Counted from the stretch's first letter, positions 27,638 to 36,051 are shown. The stretch is DNA of 64,000 nucleotides from Paenibacillus sp. FSL W8-0426 (GCF_037969725.1 NZ_CP150203.1:18501-82500); one strand, 5' to 3'. A program made the numbers and translations. The notes: generated from the sequence alone by a model not told the origin.

Positions 27638-28787
27638 AAACGTGAGGAAAGTGCTGTCCGTCAGCATGGTTGCAGTACTTTCCCTGTCCTTGCTTGCCGC
27701 ATGCGGCAAAAAGGATGCTGAAAGCACGAACGATCCGAAGGATACGAGCGCTGTTGTGGCAAGCTACGAGGGCGGTACCATTACCGCCAATGAATTCGAT
27801 ATGGAACAACGGGTAATGAAATTCCTGTATCCGGAATACGCACAAATGATGGACATGGACGACTTCAAGGACTTTCTGGTACGTCAGGAAGTCGCTTATG
27901 AATACCTGAGCAACAAGGCTAGCGAAGAAGCAAAGACGGCAGGCGCCAAGGCGGCGACCGAGCAGTTTGACAAAATGAAAGCTCAGGTCGCAGCCGATCA
28001 ATGGACCGAAATGACCAAGGCACAAAACTTGACCGACCAAAACATCAAGGATTACATGACTCGCATCATGACGGTCATCAAGGACAAGGAAACGGGTGTA
28101 ACCGAAGACCAGATCAAATCCGAGTTCGAAACGAACAAAGATCAATACACGACGGCAACCGTTCGTCACGTTCTGATCAATTTCACGGATCCGGATACGC
28201 AAAAAGAACGCAAAAAAGAAGACGCGTTGAAATTGGCCAAAGAAGTAAAAGCGAAACTGGATGCCGGCGATGATTTCGCCAAAGTGGCGAAAGAATATTC
28301 CGAAGACCCGGGTTCCGCGGAGAAAGGCGGCCTGTATGAAAACGTGCCTGTCGGCAATTGGGTAGAGGCCTTCAAAGAGGCTGCCAAAACGCTGCCGCTC
28401 AACAAAATCAGCGATCCGATCGAAACCGAGTACGGTTATCACATCGTGAAGGTAGAAGCGCGCACGGAAGCAGATTATGCCAAATTGACGGATGAGCAAA
28501 AAGAGAGCCTGAAGAGCCAGCTGGCCGCTACCGAGATCGACAAGTTCATGTCGGATGAACTGGATAAGATCGTCAAAGAAGTAAAACTGCCTAAGTCCGA
28601 AACGAGCGAAGAAGGCAAGACGGAAAGCGGAACAACGGGCACTGGAACCGATGCAGGAACAAGCAAGGAAGGCGATAAAGCCGGTGAAACGAAAACCGAC
28701 GGTACAAGCAGCACCGATTCCAAAACGGATCAAGGTACGACTGGAACAGATGCAAAAAGCGAAAGCACGGAATCCGGCAGCAAGTAA
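27621..28787 (+). CDS. PrsA-like foldase lipoprotein (parvulin-type peptidyl-prolyl isomerase)
   Basis: 388-residue secreted lipoprotein. The signal peptide ends in the lipobox LLAAC with Cys28 as the lipidation site. A SurA/PrsA-type chaperone region follows, then a parvulin rotamase domain at about 180-280 (VRHVLINF, AKEYSEDPGSAEKGGLYENVP, and EYGYHIVKVE). The C-terminal 70 residues are a low-complexity S/T/G/E/K tail, probably a flexible wall-spanning region. It acts on the outer face of the membrane, helping exported proteins fold. ATG 27621 has AAAGGGGG upstream and overlaps mfd by 17 bases. B. subtilis has no such gene between mfd and spoVT. A second, YacD-type isomerase lies at 50.5 kb. 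Confidence 0.9.
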   Translation: MLLKYKNVRKVLSVSMVAVLSLSLLAACGKKDAESTNDPKDTSAVVASYEGGTITANEFDMEQRVMKFLYPEYAQMMDMDDFKDFLVRQEVAYEYLSNKASEEAKTAGAKAATEQFDKMKAQVAADQWTEMTKAQNLTDQNIKDYMTRIMTVIKDKETGVTEDQIKSEFETNKDQYTTATVRHVLINFTDPDTQKERKKEDALKLAKEVKAKLDAGDDFAKVAKEYSEDPGSAEKGGLYENVPVGNWVEAFKEAAKTLPLNKISDPIETEYGYHIVKVEARTEADYAKLTDEQKESLKSQLAATEIDKFMSDELDKIVKEVKLPKSETSEEGKTESGTTGTGTDAGTSKEGDKAGETKTDGTSSTDSKTDQGTTGTDAKSESTESGSK

Positions 28788-28820
28788 GAGCCAATACACC
28801 AGTGGGTGGACAAGTTATGA

Positions 28821-28857
28821 AAGCGAGGGAGGCCTTTTGGCCTGCCCTTGCTTTTTT
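28821..28857 (+). terminator. Terminator after the PrsA-like gene
   Basis: AAGCGAGGGAGGCC, loop TTTT, GGCCTGCCCTTGCTT with TTTTTT; one mismatch in a long stem. Confidence 0.88.
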
Positions 28858-28930
28858 GCTGTCTGATCGGGGAAGAATAGGCATAAAGTCACCTTTTGTC
28901 AGGTAAGCACAACGATATCCCCCAAGGCAT

Positions 28931-28960
28931 GTATAAGGAAATGGGAACAGATGAATACTA
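28931..28960 (+). promoter_or_regulatory. Candidate sigma-G promoter of spoVT
   Basis: GTATA (28931-28935) fits GHATR, 18-base spacer, AATACTA (28954-28960), 6 of 7 to CATWHTA. B. subtilis spoVT is a sigma-G gene. Confidence 0.5.
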
Positions 28961-29057
28961 TGGTCAAGATATTACAAATCACGTTCTGGGATTCTCCTCT
29001 GCCCATTAACGAACAGTAGTTTAAAAATCTTCTCGAGAAAGTGGGGCAACATGTGAA

Positions 29058-29600
29058 ATGAAAGCTACTGGTATTGTTCGCCGTATTGATGACCTCGGCC
29101 GCGTGGTCATTCCGAAGGAAATTCGCCGTACGTTACGGATTCGCGAAGGTGACCCGCTGGAAATTTTCGTGGATCGCGACGGAGAAGTCATTTTGAAAAA
29201 ATACTCACCGATCGGCGAGCTTGGGGACTTTGCCAAGGAATATGCTGAATCGCTGTATGAAAGCACAGGCCACGTCACTCTGATTTCGGACCGTGATACG
29301 ATCATCACTGTAGCCGGAGGCTCCAAGAAAGAATATTTGGACAAGCAGGTCGGCCAGATGGTCGAAAATTGCATGGAGAACCGGAAGACCATTCTGGAAA
29401 CAGGAAGCGGCTCTTACGAAATCAGCAAGGATCATGACGAGACGTTATCATCCTTTGTCATCGCACCGATCATTTCGGGTGGAGACCCGATTGGAACCGT
29501 CATTTTGTTCAACAAGGACGAATCCGTGAAAATGTCCCAGTTGGAAGTGAAGATGGCTGAGACGGCCGCAGGGTTTCTTGGCAAACAAATGGAACAATAA
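29058..29600 (+). CDS. spoVT: Stage V sporulation protein T
   Basis: 180-residue forespore transcription regulator that tunes sigma-G-dependent genes. The N-terminal AbrB-like swapped-hairpin domain (1-50) reads KATGIVRRIDDLGRVVIPKEIRRT; the C-terminal half (about 55-178) is a GAF-like domain with HVTLISDRDTIITVAGG and APIISGGDPIGTVILF. The N-terminus is a close paralogue of AbrB at 9.1-9.4 kb. The start ATG 29058 has only a modest GTGGGG-type RBS. It is preceded by a candidate sigma-G promoter and followed by a terminator, so it is probably monocistronic. Confidence 0.96.
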   Translation: MKATGIVRRIDDLGRVVIPKEIRRTLRIREGDPLEIFVDRDGEVILKKYSPIGELGDFAKEYAESLYESTGHVTLISDRDTIITVAGGSKKEYLDKQVGQMVENCMENRKTILETGSGSYEISKDHDETLSSFVIAPIISGGDPIGTVILFNKDESVKMSQLEVKMAETAAGFLGKQMEQ

Positions 29601-29611
29601 ATTACTTAGTC

Positions 29612-29647
29612 AACTCCTGAAGCCTGCTTTGGCGAACAGGAGTTTTT
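29612..29647 (+). terminator. Terminator after spoVT
   Basis: AACTCCTG, loop of 17, CAGGAGTTTTT. Confidence 0.85.
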
Positions 29648-29734
29648 CTATTTTATTCGTCTGCGCACCGATCGGGAGGTATAATACAAGCATATGCTTG
29701 TTATTCTTGATCGGAAATGGTGCAGGAGGAGATT

Positions 29735-31438
29735 ATGGGACAGCCATCTACGGCTTCGAGGTTGCTGCAGGGTGCGTTTGTGCTCGCGCTGGCGGCCATT
29801 ATGTCGAAAGTCATCGGAGCTTTTCAGAAGATTCCGCTGCAAAACTTGGGGGGCGACGGTGTTTTCGGCATTTATAACACGGTGTACCCGTTCTATATGA
29901 TGCTCATCACGATTGCAGCGGCTGGATTGCCTGCTGCGGTCTCCAAGTTCGTGGCTGAAGAAAATGCATTGGGGAGACCGGAAGAAGGACGGAGAGTTGC
30001 CCGCCTGTCCTCTGCCTTGCTCGGGGGAATCGGATTGGTCATGGCTGCCCTGATGTATGCGGGAGCCCCCCTTCTGGCAAAGATTATCGGAAACAGCCAT
30101 GTAGCAGCATCAATACGTACCGCCTCGCTTGCGTTGCTCTTTGTGCCTCTGATGACAGGACTGCGAGGTTACTTTCAGGGACTGCAGCAAATGGTGCCTA
30201 CGGCCGTATCCCAAGTCTTGGAGCAAACGGTTCGGGTGACGGTCATGATTGTTCTTTTGTTATGGCTGTTAAGGAAAGAAGCCTCGCTGGAGACGATTGC
30301 CGCAGGTGCGATGCTCGGATCGGCAGCGGGCGGCATCGCTGGACTGTTGGTTATGCTGTATTTCTGGTATCGCCATCGCCATCGCCTGAAGGCTGCGGAC
30401 CAGAGCGGACCGACGGGTACATGGAGCAGGACAGGACGATGGAAGGAGGACCGCGTACAAGGGCAGATGGAGACAACCGGGGCAGCAGGCAAACGCAGCA
30501 ATGCCGAGTGGGTTCGTATGTTGATGGCTTACGCAATCCCGGTTTGTCTCGGTTCGTTGGCCGTTCCCCTCATGAACCTGGTGGACACGTTCACTGTGCC
30601 GCGGCTGCTTCAGCGCGAAGGATTGGACGAAATCGGGGTCATGGTCGATTTCGGCATTTACAATCGCGGCCTGCCGCTCGTGCAGATGGTGACGATGCTG
30701 GCCACGTCACTATCGGTGCTGTTCATCCCGGCGATGGCCGAAGCCCGGCTGAAGGGTGGGCCGGAAGCCGTAAGACAGCAAGCGGGCATGGCGCTGCGCT
30801 GGTTTTGGCTCATCGGCCTGGCAGCATCCGCTGGGCTTGCGGTGCTGGCGGAGCCGATCAACCGCATGCTGTACGGGGATGCCGCAGGCACGGAAGCTTT
30901 GCGGTACATGGCGCTGACGGCCGCGGGCAGCACCGTCAGCATTATCGCGGCGGCGCTGCTGCAAGGCCTCGGCGCCGTGCGCGCACCCGCGTTCAGCATG
31001 CTTGCCGCCGCAGGCGTCAAGGCGCTGCTGAACGTGCTGCTCGTGCCGGCGCTGGGCATCAGCGGCGCGGCACTGGCAGGCGCGGCCGCCTACATGCTGG
31101 CGGCCGGCCTGAACGTGGCGCTGCTGGCGCGGCGAAGCGGCATGCGCCCGGCCATCGGCGCCGCCCTGGCGAAGCCGGCGCTGGTGATCGCCGCCATGGG
31201 CGCAGCGGCGGCGGTCGCCGCCTGGGCCGCCGAAGCGGTGCTCGGCGGCGTGGGCATCGCGGCCGATCGCAGGCTGGCCGCGACGGGCATCAGCCTGCTG
31301 GGCATGGCCGCAGGCATAGCCGTGTTTGTGCTGGCCGCGGCGCGAACCGGGCTGCTTACCGCCGCAGAGCTGGCGTCCGTTCCGAAAGTGGGCGCTCGCC
31401 TGGCCGCGATCTTGCGCAGACTGCGTATTCTGCGCTAG
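29735..31438 (+). CDS. yabM: MATE/MOP-type flippase, SpoVB/YabM family
   Basis: 567-residue polytopic membrane protein of the polysaccharide/lipid II flippase superfamily, with about 14 hydrophobic segments. The N-terminus SRLLQGAFVLALAAIMSKVIGAFQKIPLQNLGGDGVFGIYN is the SpoVB-type signature. Relatives (SpoVB, MurJ/YtgP) move undecaprenyl-linked precursors across the membrane; the B. subtilis gene at this place, yabM, is of uncertain substrate. A hydrophilic loop of about 40 residues (near 225-262) separates the two halves. The start ATG 29735 lies 5 bases after AGGAGG. The second half (about 30700-31430) is strikingly GC-rich and alanine-rich compared with flanking genes. It precedes yabN, as in B. 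subtilis. Confidence 0.88.
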   Translation: MGQPSTASRLLQGAFVLALAAIMSKVIGAFQKIPLQNLGGDGVFGIYNTVYPFYMMLITIAAAGLPAAVSKFVAEENALGRPEEGRRVARLSSALLGGIGLVMAALMYAGAPLLAKIIGNSHVAASIRTASLALLFVPLMTGLRGYFQGLQQMVPTAVSQVLEQTVRVTVMIVLLLWLLRKEASLETIAAGAMLGSAAGGIAGLLVMLYFWYRHRHRLKAADQSGPTGTWSRTGRWKEDRVQGQMETTGAAGKRSNAEWVRMLMAYAIPVCLGSLAVPLMNLVDTFTVPRLLQREGLDEIGVMVDFGIYNRGLPLVQMVTMLATSLSVLFIPAMAEARLKGGPEAVRQQAGMALRWFWLIGLAASAGLAVLAEPINRMLYGDAAGTEALRYMALTAAGSTVSIIAAALLQGLGAVRAPAFSMLAAAGVKALLNVLLVPALGISGAALAGAAAYMLAAGLNVALLARRSGMRPAIGAALAKPALVIAAMGAAAAVAAWAAEAVLGGVGIAADRRLAATGISLLGMAAGIAVFVLAAARTGLLTAAELASVPKVGARLAAILRRLRILR

Positions 31439-31568
31439 TCACCCGCTCATGCTGCACAGCCTGCATGAGCGCCATTTACAGGCGAGCGGCAGATTCTGGT
31501 ATAATACGTGTAATCATGATGCGACGCCCGGTTCGAAAGAGCGGGACGCAAGATACGGAGGTTTGTGC

Positions 31569-33062
31569 ATGAGCGCAGCATTAACGGTGGTTGGCCTGGG
31601 TTCGGGAGATGCCGATCAACTGACGATAGGAATCGTGAAAAAAATGAAGCAGGCGGCCGTTCTGTACGTCCGCACGCTGGATCACCCTGTTCTGGACGAT
31701 CTCAGGCAGGAAGGGTTCAAGATGACGTCGTTCGATTCCATCTATGAATCGAAGGCTTCTTTTCCGGAAGTGTATGACGAGATTGCGAACCGGCTTATCG
31801 AAGCTGCATGTCAAGGTGAAGGCGGAAGCGAAATCGTATATGCCGTTCCAGGGCATCCCATGGTTGCCGAAGCCAGCGTGCGGCTGTTGAAGGAGCGCTG
31901 TCCGGACAAGGGAATATCGCTGCGGGTGATGGGCGGAGAGAGTTTTCTGGACGAAGCGTTCATCCGCCTCGGTTTTGATCCGATTGAAGGGTTCCAGCTG
32001 CTTGATGCAAGCAGCTTGAGTCCGGAGTTGATTCAGCCCCAACTGCATACGCTGATCGGACAAGTGTATGACACGTTCACCGCTTCCGACGTGAAATTGT
32101 GCCTGATGGAAGTGTATCCGGATGAGTATCCGGTCTATGTCGGTCATGCGCTGGGCGTGCAGGATCAGGAAATCATCCGGAAAGTGCCGCTGCATGATCT
32201 CGATCGGGTCGAAGGATATGGGAATCTGTCGCTGATCTATGTGCCAAGAAATACGGAAGATCATTTGCGCCGCCGCTCATTTGCCCGCCTGCACGAGATC
32301 GTGAACATTCTTCGCAGCCCTGGCGGATGTCCGTGGGATCAGGAGCAAACGCATCAGAGCATCCGCAAAAACCTGATCGAAGAAACGTACGAGGTCATCG
32401 AAACGATAGACGAGGACGATCCGGACCACATGAAGGAAGAGCTCGGCGACCTGCTGCTGCAGATCATGCTGCACTCCCAAATGGAGGAGGAGGTCGGGAC
32501 TTTTAACGTGTACGATGTCATTGAAGGGTTGAACGACAAGCTCATTTTCAGGCATCCGCATGTTTTTGGCGAAAATCAGGCCAGCGATGCGCATGAAGCG
32601 CTGCAGAATTGGGAACAGATGAAAGCAGAAGAGAAACGCCGCAAAGGCCAGGACCTGAAGGCAGCCTCTGTTCTGGACGGCATACCGCCCGACCTGCCTG
32701 CCCTGATGAAAGGATACAAGCTGCAGAAAAAAGCAGCCAAAGTCGGCTTTGACTGGGACGATGTCGATGGCGTATTTGCCAAAATCGAAGAGGAGCTGGC
32801 TGAGCTGAAGGAAGCCGTACAACAGAATCACTCCGACGAACAACGCAAGCTGGAGCTCGGCGATCTTTTATTTGCCACTGCCAATGTGGCACGTTTCATC
32901 GATGCTGATCCTGAAGAAGCGCTGGCTGCAACCAACCGGAAGTTCACGAAGCGTTTCCACTACATCGAAACCCGGTTGCGCGAGCAGGGGAAAACCCCTG
33001 CAGAGAGCAATGTTGAGGAGATGGAAAGATACTGGCAGGAGGCCAAGCAAAGAGGCTTGTAA
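31569..33062 (+). CDS. yabN: YabN: tetrapyrrole-methylase-like domain fused to MazG pyrophosphohydrolase
   Basis: 497-residue two-domain protein. The N-terminal part (about 1-225) is a TP-methylase fold with LTVVGLGSGDADQLT and VYAVPGHPMVAE; its activity is unknown. The C-terminal part (about 240-497) contains MazG repeats: GGCPWDQEQTHQSIRKNL near 252, the metal-binding EETYE and EELGDLLLQ, and a second set with EELAELKEA and ELGDLLFATANVARF. MazG hydrolyses nucleoside triphosphates and is thought to remove aberrant ones. GGAGG lies before the ATG. An extended -10 TGGTATAAT at about 31497-31505 may be a local promoter. It follows yabM and precedes hbs/rqcP. Confidence 0.94.
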   Translation: MSAALTVVGLGSGDADQLTIGIVKKMKQAAVLYVRTLDHPVLDDLRQEGFKMTSFDSIYESKASFPEVYDEIANRLIEAACQGEGGSEIVYAVPGHPMVAEASVRLLKERCPDKGISLRVMGGESFLDEAFIRLGFDPIEGFQLLDASSLSPELIQPQLHTLIGQVYDTFTASDVKLCLMEVYPDEYPVYVGHALGVQDQEIIRKVPLHDLDRVEGYGNLSLIYVPRNTEDHLRRRSFARLHEIVNILRSPGGCPWDQEQTHQSIRKNLIEETYEVIETIDEDDPDHMKEELGDLLLQIMLHSQMEEEVGTFNVYDVIEGLNDKLIFRHPHVFGENQASDAHEALQNWEQMKAEEKRRKGQDLKAASVLDGIPPDLPALMKGYKLQKKAAKVGFDWDDVDGVFAKIEEELAELKEAVQQNHSDEQRKLELGDLLFATANVARFIDADPEEALAATNRKFTKRFHYIETRLREQGKTPAESNVEEMERYWQEAKQRGL

Positions 33063-33107
33063 ACGGAGCGGTCGGTACATTCGTTCTTAGAAATCCATCT
33101 TAGATGA

Positions 33108-33136
33108 ATGACGCTGGATTTGAAATCCCGTATAAT
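33108..33136 (+). promoter_or_regulatory. Candidate hbs promoter
   Basis: ATGACG (33108-33113), 17-base spacer, TATAAT (33131-33136). It would give a leader of about 205 bases before hbs. I see no known RNA motif in that leader. Confidence 0.45.
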
Positions 33137-33346
33137 GTTGATTGGCATGGATCGGTTTAGGGTATTGGACTTGACGGTCTTTGGCGAATTGGTGTGGCGA
33201 TTGTTAAAAAAAGTCGTCGCCGAAGGCAGGAATTCGAAGCCGAAGCCAGAATACATGTGTAGTAACCTTGCGCGAATCAAGGTGCGGCTTATATGCTGCA
33301 GCGCATTCGCAGATACTTTTTTTTCAATTTGGGAGGCTTCTAAAAG

Positions 33347-33619
33347 ATGAACAAAACAGACCTGATCAACAACATTTCCACGAAAAGCGGATTGACTAAA
33401 AAAGACGTCGAAGCTGTACTGAACGGCTTTTTGGGCGAAATTACAGATGCACTTGCTAGCGGAGACAAAGTACAATTGATCGGCTTTGGCACTTTCGAAA
33501 CCCGCAAACGTTCCGGCCGCACTGGCCGCAACCCGCAAACAGGGAATGAAATCGTTATTCCTGAGTCCATTGTTCCTGCATTCAAAGCGGGCAACAAGCT
33601 TAAAGAAGCTGTAAAATAA
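33347..33619 (+). CDS. hbs: DNA-binding protein HU
   Basis: 90-residue nucleoid protein of the HU/IHF family that bends and compacts DNA as a dimer. The sequence MNKTDLINNISTKSGLTKKDVEAVLNGFL and the arm signature GFGTFETRKRSGRTGRNPQTGNEI are complete; the C-terminus is FKAGNKLKEAVK. GGGAGGC lies 9 bases before the ATG. The stop codon overlaps the ATG of rqcP by one base, which indicates translational coupling. In B. subtilis hbs is elsewhere on the chromosome, so this hbs-rqcP pairing is a lineage difference. Confidence 0.97.
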   Translation: MNKTDLINNISTKSGLTKKDVEAVLNGFLGEITDALASGDKVQLIGFGTFETRKRSGRTGRNPQTGNEIVIPESIVPAFKAGNKLKEAVK

Positions 33620-33897
33620 TGCGTCTTGATAAATTCCTGAAGGTCTCAAGGCTGATCAAACGCCGCACGGTGGCTAAAGACGTTTCCGAACAGGGGCGCG
33701 TGCTGATCAATGGACGAGAAGCCAAGCCAAGCGCTGCCGTTAAGGTAGGCGATGAGCTGACGGTTCAGTTCGGTCAGAAACTGGTCACGGTAAAGGTAGA
33801 GCGACTTGCGGAGAGCACCAAGAAGGAGGAGGCGACCAGCCTCTATACCTTGGTTAAGGAAGAGCCGATCGCAAAGGATAACGGGCTGAACTGGTAA
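33619..33897 (+). CDS. rqcP: RqcP (YabO), S4-domain ribosome quality-control factor
   Basis: 92-residue S4-domain protein of the Hsp15/YabO group. In B. subtilis RqcP works with RqcH to add C-terminal alanine tails to stalled nascent chains on 50S subunits. The S4 core MRLDKFLKVSRLIKRRTVAKD and GRVLINGREAKPSAAVKVGDEL is clear. Its ATG overlaps the hbs stop by one base and has no strong RBS of its own. It is followed by a terminator and the spore genes yabP and yabQ. Confidence 0.94.
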   Translation: MRLDKFLKVSRLIKRRTVAKDVSEQGRVLINGREAKPSAAVKVGDELTVQFGQKLVTVKVERLAESTKKEEATSLYTLVKEEPIAKDNGLNW

Positions 33898-33945
33898 TAT
33901 TCGCCTGGGATGCCTTGCAGCATCTTTCTGCAAAACCATCGACAT

Positions 33946-33990
33946 AGGGCTGTCCCGTAAGTCATGCAATTGACGAGGGGCAGCCCTTTT
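33946..33990 (+). terminator. Terminator after rqcP
   Basis: AGGGCTGTCCC pairs with GGGGCAGCCCT, followed by TTTT. Confidence 0.8.
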
Positions 33991-34040
33991 GGCTTTTCGT
34001 TCAGCGACAATTCTATTTTGTTTCTGTTAGTACCCAAGGT

Positions 34041-34068
34041 TCTATTCCTTTCTTCTGCTCCATAAGCT
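34041..34068 (+). promoter_or_regulatory. Candidate sigma-E promoter of yabP
   Basis: TCTATT (34041-34046), 14 bases, CATAAGCT (34061-34068), partially matching kmATATT / CATACAnT. B. subtilis yabP is sigma-E dependent, but the match is imperfect. Confidence 0.35.
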
Positions 34069-34093
34069 AGGTGTAGAAGGAGGGGTACATGCC

Positions 34094-34378
34094 ATGGTTG
34101 AGTACGGTAAGCCAAAGCAGCATCATGTGAACATGCAAAATCGAAAGCTGTTGGATCTGACAGGTGTTTCGAATGTGGAGAGTTTTGACAGCGAGGAGTT
34201 TTTGCTTCAAACTGAACTTGGACATTTGACCATCCGCGGACATAATTTACATATCAAAAACCTGAACTTGGAGGAAGGTTTGCTGTCCATAGAAGGTACA
34301 GTGAGTTCACTCCAGTATCTGGACCCCGGTTCCCAGACCAAAAACGGCAAGGGCTTGTTCGGCAAGATGTTCCGATGA
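34094..34378 (+). CDS. yabP: Sporulation protein YabP
   Basis: 94-residue protein needed for late sporulation (stage V) in B. subtilis. The family pattern QNRKLLDLTGVSNVESFDSEEFLLQTELG.L.I.G..LHIKNLNLEEG is complete. It has no signal or membrane segment. GAAGGAGG precedes the ATG by about 10 bases. It overlaps yabQ by 4 bases (ATGA), so the two are translated together, as is usual for this pair. Confidence 0.94.
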   Translation: MVEYGKPKQHHVNMQNRKLLDLTGVSNVESFDSEEFLLQTELGHLTIRGHNLHIKNLNLEEGLLSIEGTVSSLQYLDPGSQTKNGKGLFGKMFR

Positions 34379-34944
34379 GTCCGGATACTCAATGGATCAC
34401 TTTGGTGTGGATGGTCCTTTCGGGAGCCGTAATGGGAGTGGCCTATGACAGTTACCGGGTGTTATGCGGGCAACTACGATTCCCGAGATGGAGCGTCCAC
34501 ACGCTCGATCTGTTGTATTGGATCGCTTCGGCGCTGTTCGTTTTTCGGATGCTGTACGCCGGCAACCATGGGCAGCTGCGTTTTTATGTCTTTTTGGGGC
34601 TGATTGTGGGGGTTTGCTTCTATTTTTGGCTTTTAAGTGTTACAACCCAACGTTTTGTGGTAATGTTAATTAAACTCGCAAGAACGCTGATTCATTGGTG
34701 TGGACATATCCTTAACGTCCTTGTCGTCATGCCCGCCAAAGGGGTATATAAGCTAGTGCGCGTGTTGTTGGGATTTATACTGGCGATTCTCCTTTTTGTG
34801 GGCAAGCTCGTATTACAATGCTTGGTGCCTTTCGGAAAGCTGCTTCGCTGGATGTTCAGGCCGCTGCTGAAGCATTGGGTAACGCCGCGCTGGATGATTC
34901 AGGCGTGGACAAGGGTTGCAGCGATATGGAAACGCTGGTTTTAA
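34375..34944 (+). CDS. yabQ: Spore cortex biosynthesis protein YabQ
   Basis: 189-residue integral membrane protein. In B. subtilis YabQ sits in the outer forespore membrane and is required for cortex formation. Hydrophobic segments are at about 5-22, 45-62, 68-90 and 120-140; the C-terminal 50 residues are basic and aromatic. The YDSYRVL motif near residue 25 is typical. The start overlaps the yabP stop by 4 bases. It is followed 12 bases later by divIC, the order found in most spore formers. Confidence 0.92.
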   Translation: MSPDTQWITLVWMVLSGAVMGVAYDSYRVLCGQLRFPRWSVHTLDLLYWIASALFVFRMLYAGNHGQLRFYVFLGLIVGVCFYFWLLSVTTQRFVVMLIKLARTLIHWCGHILNVLVVMPAKGVYKLVRVLLGFILAILLFVGKLVLQCLVPFGKLLRWMFRPLLKHWVTPRWMIQAWTRVAAIWKRWF

Positions 34945-34956
34945 GGAGGTCCGTAT

Positions 34957-35292
34957 ATGGGCAGAACAACCTTGGGGCGAACCGCCGCTCCAACAGGCCA
35001 GGGGAAATCTGCTGCTTCACGAAGAAGGTTGATGTTATGGATGGTTTTTGTTGTTTTATTCACCATCTGGGCACTCTATACGTTCTTCGTACAGAACGCA
35101 CAGATTTCGGACAAGAGCTCTCGACTGGCCGCTCAACAGGCATCCCAGGAAGAGACGTTGAAAAAGCTGGATCAGTTGAAGTATGAAGTCAGCCGGTTGA
35201 AGGACCCTGAATACATAGGACAGCTGGCACGTAAAAAAGGGTATTACCTCCCTGAAGAAACGCCGATTAAGGTAGAGGGCTCAGGAAACTGA
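34957..35292 (+). CDS. divIC: Septum formation initiator DivIC (FtsB-like)
   Basis: 111-residue bitopic protein of the divisome. A basic cytoplasmic N-terminus of about 24 residues is followed by a single membrane segment (about 26-45) and an extracytoplasmic coiled coil (about 50-85), then LKDPEYIGQLARKKGYYLPEET, the DivIC/FtsB signature. It forms a complex with FtsL and DivIB at the septum. AAGGAGG lies 7 bases before the ATG. It ends the yabP-yabQ-divIC group; yabR has its own promoter. Confidence 0.93.
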   Translation: MGRTTLGRTAAPTGQGKSAASRRRLMLWMVFVVLFTIWALYTFFVQNAQISDKSSRLAAQQASQEETLKKLDQLKYEVSRLKDPEYIGQLARKKGYYLPEETPIKVEGSGN

Positions 35293-35385
35293 CGAGTTTG
35301 GTCCATACGAAGGGATAGGCGCTCGATACGGTTCCAGGGTCATCGAATCCGGAAAAAATAGGCTCTATTATAGGGAGCAGCTCAG

Positions 35386-35415
35386 TTGACCTTGGTTTGA
35401 GGCATAAGGTATAAT
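35386..35415 (+). promoter_or_regulatory. Sigma-A promoter of yabR
   Basis: TTGACC (35386-35391), 18-base spacer, TATAAT (35410-35415). Confidence 0.7.
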
Positions 35416-35488
35416 CAGTTTAGCACAGCATTGATTTTTGCATCCAAAAATCGGGTTGTATATTTTTAAGGGAGGATCATTTTATTCT

Positions 35489-35986
35489 ATGGCAATTGAA
35501 GTGGGCACCAAGTTAGAGGGCAAGGTGACAGGCATCACGCATTTTGGAGCATTTGTGGATCTGTCAGGAGGTGTCACGGGTCTCGTTCACATCTCGGAAA
35601 TCGCCGACAATTACGTCAAAGATGTCAACGACCACCTGAAGCTTAATGACGTGGTTACAGTGAAGGTCATCAACGTTGACAAAGACGGAAAGATCGGACT
35701 TTCAATCAAGCAGGCTGTTGACAAACCGGTTGAGCAACAGACGCAGTCGAGACCCCCGAGAGGTCCTAGACCGGAACGCAGTGGAGGAGATCGCGAACGT
35801 TTCGGTGGCGGCGGCGGAGGTGGTTTCAACCGTGACCGCGGAGGACGTTCCTTCAAGCCCGCAGCAGGCAAACCTTCATTTGAGGATAAAATGTCACGCT
35901 TCCTGAAAGATAGCGAGGAACGGATCTCTTCGCTCAAGAAGAACACGGAAGGCAAACGCGGAGGTCGCGGAGCTAAACGTGTCTAA
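35489..35986 (+). CDS. yabR: S1 RNA-binding domain protein YabR
   Basis: 165-residue protein with one S1 domain (residues about 1-75: EGKVTGITHFGAFVDLSGGVTGLVHISEI, typical of polynucleotide phosphorylase-like S1 folds). An arginine/glycine-rich, probably disordered stretch at about 85-125 contains six or more consecutive glycines and RGG-like repeats. The tail is charged and helical (FEDKMSRFLKDSEERISSLKK). It probably binds RNA or ribosomes; the exact role is unknown. ATG 35489 gives MAIEVGTKLEG as in the family; AAGGGAGG lies somewhat far upstream (13 bases). Confidence 0.92.
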   Translation: MAIEVGTKLEGKVTGITHFGAFVDLSGGVTGLVHISEIADNYVKDVNDHLKLNDVVTVKVINVDKDGKIGLSIKQAVDKPVEQQTQSRPPRGPRPERSGGDRERFGGGGGGGFNRDRGGRSFKPAAGKPSFEDKMSRFLKDSEERISSLKKNTEGKRGGRGAKRV

Positions 35987-36018
35987 TCTGTTCAACCTGA
36001 TTTAAAATATATACGTTC

Positions 36019-36051
36019 AAAGCCGTTAGCCCTCGGGCTGGCGGCTTTTTA
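36019..36051 (+). terminator. Terminator after yabR
   Basis: AAGCCGTTAGCC, loop CTCG, GGCTGGCGGCTT with TTT; strong G-C stem with one G-T pair. From here to spoIIE I see no tRNA, although B. subtilis has tRNA genes in this interval. Confidence 0.88.

Noticed and set aside
30262..31572. 436-codon + strand frame overlapping yabM
   Set aside because: It is a shadow of the GC-rich yabM gene in another frame; its composition (runs of Arg, Gly, His) is typical of such shadows.
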